A stretch of DNA of 64,000 nt from Acanthaster planci. Taxonomy: Eukaryota > Echinodermata > Asteroidea > Valvatida > Acanthasteridae. The stretch is from assembly GCF_001949145.1 (NCBI RefSeq), contig NW_019091471.1, positions 62,001 through 126,000 on the forward strand, read 5' to 3'. The notes under the pieces are model-generated. The model did no database searches. It was not told the DNA's origin and was given only the letters and a program-made list of their open reading frames with translations. Below, in pieces: positions 55,101 through 61,100 of this stretch (position 1 is its first letter; each line of letters begins with the position of its first letter). Made by a program: the position numbers and the translations under genes.

Positions 55101-58100
55101 ATTTATTTAAGAAACCGTAGTCCTCTACAAAATATGTTAGTCAAGGGTCTGCCTATAATGTCCTCTCTTCTGCGATAAACCAGGAAGCACAACTATATTC
55201 CACATGAAGCAGGACCTTTATAGCAACCATGGAACCAGTTTGCATGTCGATTTGAAAATCTCAAGTGCCAACAGATTTTTAAACCCCCCCCCCCAAATAA
55301 AACGGGAAGGCTGGATTGATCTGTGCCCGGATAGCATTTCAGTTCAGCTGGCCTCCGGATATAGGACGTCGGCGTTTTCCACCATTATGACGGAAGTAAC
55401 GTCTTCCAGCATTGGAAATCATTACCCTTCTAATGGGGCCCGCTGAGCGTGGCCAGAAGCGCTTTGTGCAGTGGAGATGTGCTGGGCCAAACTATTGACT
55501 GCCGTACTGCAACTCTCTCAACTTATTTGTTTTTCACGGTTAGTTGTATGAAGGTCTGATGTCGGAATATTAGATTGGGAAAAGAGTTGGGGGACAGGAC
55601 AGTGATGAGAGAGATGTCACTTCCAGGAAAAGTAGTCAATAGCTTTCAACGCCCACAGCTTATGAATGTGTCTTAATCATTGCAATTGCTGCCTTCCTCT
55701 TCATTGTCACTGTCATCCGATTATATAACCATCATCTTGCAGTCATTGTCAATGTCTCAACCTGTCACTGTCATTGTCAGTAGCACTGGCATCCTTTTTT
55801 TCGTGCAAAATTATAACCATGGGGGTCACACCCATGGTCTTGTTACTCGCAATGATGTTGTCCTCCCTTGTGTCATTTTCTCCTCCATCTACCACATTGA
55901 TACCGTTGAATTCATCGTTGTCTTCAATTCTGACACCCTCACCACCATCAAGCCGTACACTGTCATTGTCCTTTCGTTGTCATTGTCCAACCTTATCTGC
56001 AGACTTTGTTGTAGATGTCATTTGCATCATCCCCCCTTGGACCACATTATCATTAGCATCATCCTATCCATTTTTGTCATCATAGTCATCATTATCATAT
56101 ATGATAATCTCTCTTCACAAGCCATTGAGCAGTCCCTCTCCAAATGGTGCCTTCTCCGTCTCACAGATTCCTTCTCTTTCTCCTTGTCTTTTGCAGCCTG
56201 TAGGCTTTGTCACGTTCGATAGCAGAGCAGGTGCAGAGTCGGCAAAGCAAGCGTTATCAGTGAGTACCAACACCCGAGACGCAAATGGAAGAAGCGAGGC
56301 AATCTTGGAATTAATCTTTCAGCGCATCGCACGGTCCTGGGTTCTTGCAGAGTGTGAAACAAGACTGAAACTGCATGACCTCGACCTTTGTTATCAAGGG
56401 TCAAAATGGGAGGGGGGGCTTTTTTAACAATTTGTAAGGAATGTAGCTTGGATTTTTCATTTGTCAATGAAAACAGCAAAGACATGGTTGATGACCATTC
56501 TCGACTGTTGTGTGCTTCTTAAAACATCAGTAGAGGGCATTGTTTGTCTTGGTCAGTGCTGATGCCTCAGATGATGCGCAGGGACATGGTTTTGTGATCA
56601 GCTGTAGAGTAAGATCAAATGGAGTTGTCACAGACCAGTTTTGTGTGCAATGCTAAGTTTCTTCAGCAGTGATCCAAAATTTTATTGTATTGTAACGTTC
56701 CCGTTTCGCGCAGCTGTTGTTATGATTCCCACTGCAGTTACGGATGAAATTATAAAAGAATTAGTCCTGCCGTATGTGTTCTCCTGACGCTCAAATATCA
56801 CTAGCATGTGGGACAAAAGCAAAGAGCGTTATATAAAAACTATAGTGCTGGCGCACACACAAAGTGATGCCTTCTAGGTGCATTCATGTTTGTGCACACA
56901 CCTACGGGAAACTCAAAATTTTGCACGGCTTTTGTAGGGCTATTTGCATATCTGTGTCTGTATTCTAAAAAGGATACGTCAACAAAGCCAATGTGCAAAA
57001 ACCTAAATCCACAATCATGAGTGTTCATTTTGCTCTGCGCAAACGACAGGCATGCAATTTTTCCTCGGATCAGCTGATTTCCTCATTTTTCACTTCACAC
57101 TCATGCCATTGAAAATTGAAAAACATTGTACCGGTACAAAGTCTTGTAAAGATTGGAATTTCCTTTTTGTCAAAGTCCAAGTTACATGCCTGAAACAAGA
57201 CAAATGCATTTTTTTCTGGATTTTATCGGTACCCGATGCACATTGCATGCCTGGGATGGCATCATATTTTCTCTGGGCAGAGAATGAGAAGTTAACACTC
57301 TAATAATTGAATATAATTCTACGAGCAAAACTGATATAAATGTGGTCATAGTGCTGTTCAGTTACCCCAGTGCAGCATGCAGAGTTCATTTATTAATACC
57401 TGTTTATCCAGCAGCCCATTTAGTGCCAATTACAGGACGTTGGACTTCAGTAATCCTCAAAACGATGCGGCACAAAAGAAAAAACAGAACTGTAACAATT
57501 TGCCCCACAATAGTTGAATATGTCTGCCACCAAATGTCCCTAACCATCTGTTCTGTAATATGCAGACACTACAAAGGCTGTTTCTACCAGTAACTAGTTG
57601 CTGGAATACAAAGTGCAGGAGGAATAATGGTCACGGACCAGTTCCTTCTTGATTTCCCCTTGGGTGGATATCCCCCAAAATACAATTGCACATCAGTTGG
57701 ATGTCAGCACATGGTAATTTGCGGGAGAGCACCTGGCTCTAAATGACTGTTACCAATTTGGAGGGGGGAGGGGAGGGGAGAAGGGAGAAAAAAACCCTTG
57801 GTGACAAAATATGGCCCCAGGCCAGAAAATGTGTTACCCAGACAAGCCATGCCATTGAGGTTGACAGTGAGAATGCAAACCCCGCGCTTTGTGGCCAGTT
57901 TTTTTTTTGTCATGGCATGTGAAATGTGAGACCACTTGTTTATTGAGGCACCGTTCTGATCTTTGGAGGCTTAAATGACAGACTTCAATACAGTCGTGTG
58001 TGCCGAGCTCACTTTTGTTTTGGCTGTCATAACCTACAAGGAACAGGGAAGAACAATCTGCCCCTCTTTTGGTACCCCCCCCACTCTCACTCCTTCATCT

Positions 58101-61100
58101 CCTTCACTGACCTCAAACTTGGATTGGTTTCTAGTAAGTAGCTGAAATGCACCTTCAGTCCGAAATGATGTAGTCCTAGTTATCAGAGTGGACTTGGACC
58201 AGTTTTTCTCCCAAATACTGGAAGTCACATGTTTTAACTTATTTTTGTTATTTTTTTTTCTTAAATCAGGGTGTTCGTTTTGATCCCGACCAACCCCAGA
58301 CAATACGACTGGAGTTTGCCAAGTCCAACACCAAAGTTACCAAGCCGAAGCAGACGTCCCCCCAGCCGGCCAACCTGCCCATGGTGGGGCCCCATCCGGC
58401 ACAACTGACACCTCGAGATCCCTGTGAGTACCTTCCAACTGGAGGACTCCTCCCCAAGTTTCACCAACTCTCTCTGGTTTTGTTGGACTTAACCGGTGTT
58501 AGTTGTCACCTAGTGCAAGTTGAACACAGGAACGAAGAAGAAAGCATACTTTAACACGTACTGCTTTAAAATGCCTGGAAATTTGAAGCTTGAAGCTCTA
58601 AGCACACACATATTCATATTTACATGGAGCTACATACTGTGTTATCTGCATATCAGTTGCTGTTTGCCCAACTAATTACACTCATCACATTTCTTGCCGC
58701 AATCTCACTGCTCACATCAGGACACTCACCAGGAGACACTCTATGTTCACACTCTCTGACAAACATCCACTGGTTGGTGTGGGTGTGTTTAATACTTTGA
58801 TCTAGACTGCTTTACGCCCCCAGTAATGTTTGTCTTCAGTTTGTCAAAAAAACACCTTGAAAAACAAAAAATGTATCGCAAGAGCTTTACCAGTTCACTA
58901 AGTGAGGGTTGGACGGTCCGTGTCATTACGAGCAGACCAAATTTAGAAACTCAAGGAATGTCCATGGGTCAGAGCAAGTGTCATGTAGATTGTTAATTTT
59001 TTGAAACAAAGGTCACAGTTTTCTTACATATCAAGTGCTTTAGGATGTCATTTCCCCAGAGCAACATTTTGGAGGCAGTTTCAATCTGAGAATACTTTTT
59101 TCCTAAATGCGAGCGACCAACTCATACCCTTGCTTTCCAAGGAAAGCAAATCAAAAGAACGTAAGAGCCAGGCCCTAAAGTAACGTTTCACTCGTTAACA
59201 ATCCTTTGTCCACACTTTCACTGTTATACTAACCCATTTGTAGTTCTTAGCTTCATTCCAAGATGCAGTTTTGTTCTGTCATCATCCTAGTCATGCTACC
59301 AAGTACAAGTCTTTCACGTCATGCACTCACCTCATTTTTTCCACATTTCTCTGCTTTCTAATAATGCCTCTTTGTCCCCTTTCCAAGCACCAGCATTGTC
59401 TCTTTCAATTTTTTTTTACCTCACGTCCACCATTTTTATTGCAGTTTAGAGTGGCAAATGTTATGTGTCTAAAATCACACATCTTTGAAGGCGCAACCAA
59501 TTTAATGGGTCACGAAAGTACTTTGCGCCTTTTACGAGGTAGTTCTAGCATATGTTGTTGTGTGATTTCGAGGAACACAGTCAAGTTTTACCAGAATGCT
59601 GAATGTCACACGCGCAGTGCCTAGTGATGCTGATGACGGTATTTTACTGTGCTGCTGGACTAGTGGACTTGAGGCCATACATGGACTTGAGCTAAAACAT
59701 GAAACAAATAAATGGAAAAGAACAGGCTCAATTTTACTTCAGTATTTTCAACTCTCTCGGTTTGCTGTCCATCCAACACTTTGGATGGAAAAAAATCACT
59801 GATCAATTTACAAAAAGAGGAAGGGGTATAGACTGTTCAGTAACTTACAGAGTAGCTAAATATGTGACCAATAGAGGGCGCTCAGAGAGGAGCATGGTCA
59901 GAGCTGTCTAAAAAGAGAGCAGCGCCAGCTTCCTATTTTGGAAAAGAAAATGGCTGTTCATAGCGTGCAGCTGTTATATACCAACTGTCTATGTGCACTG
60001 GTGCATACACCTGCCAGTTTGTTTCCAAAAATGGTGACACTCATGTTGCAACTCTCTACACATGGCTCTGAGCATGGTCTCCTAGCAAGCACCAGCATAA
60101 AATTGCATTTACCAACATGAGCTGCATGCTTTGTCACAGTGAAGCTTGATGTTGAGTACTTAAAGAATCATTGCACAGTCATTGGATTGTCCATATGAGA
60201 CCTCGAGTAACTTCGATGACAAGTGATGTTGGATGGGTAATATGGAGATCACATTAGCTCATACTAATGAAATTAATGACAACATTAACATGCCAAGCTT
60301 CAGTCAGTCAGTTGCCTTGGGAAACATCCCCTCAGCAGATTTTTTCCTGCAACCAAGCAAAGCCACTGAGCATCATGTGCAAGTTTCATGTGATACTGAA
60401 AAGTCATACTTGGCATTCAGTTTCTGCTAAAAGGATTGGAGTATTGTAAATTGGATATAAACAAAATTGGTTTGATTCTCAAGAAATAATCTTTGGTTGT
60501 ATTGAATTAAAATTGTTTTGATTCATCATGGTTTATGAAGGGAAATTTTTTCAGTGTGGTTAAATCTGAGAATCTTTCTCTTGATAATTTGTCACATGGC
60601 ATCTTACGGTCAATGACTACACTCGGTTGCAGGAAAAAAGCACTGTCATTGCCTTCATATGCACACTCTTCCACGAAAGGACAATTTGGTCTTGACAAAG
60701 ATCTTGTAGCAGTGTGCATTGACAATAATGCATCGTTCTTTTTTTGTTTTCGTTTTTGCATGTTTCAGATGATCTTAGCACTGCTGTGTTTTTACCACAC
60801 GCTGCAGAAGCATGGGCACACCATCCGTAAGTTTTTTCTGGCCTGGGCACTTTATTAAAATGACAACGGACACACCACATTCGTTTATTTGATACCCATT
60901 GTTTTTCCTCCATTTGTTTTCTTTCAACTTCTGACAAAGATCTTAGAGATTGGGTGTTAATTTATTTTCCTTTGTTTTTCTTTATTTGACTGATTTTTGG
61001 TAAGATTCCCAACTAGGCTTGGCAGTCACGGTTGGGCCACATCCGAGTCAGCTAGCTGCAATTGGTTTTGACACACATGTACATGGGGAGGGCAGCAGCT

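Larger units (their letters stand above)
58424..60768 (+). other. Intron D-F (2345 nt)
   Basis: It runs from GTGAGT to CAG. It contains the CAC cluster, the CTCF-like site and the TGCATG next to the acceptor. No cassette exon was recognised. Confidence 0.8.

Noticed and set aside
55680-56222. 180-codon plus-strand open frame before exon C
   Set aside because: It arises from CATTGTC/ATCATC simple sequence that stays open in more than one frame. The real coding frame starts at the exon C acceptor.
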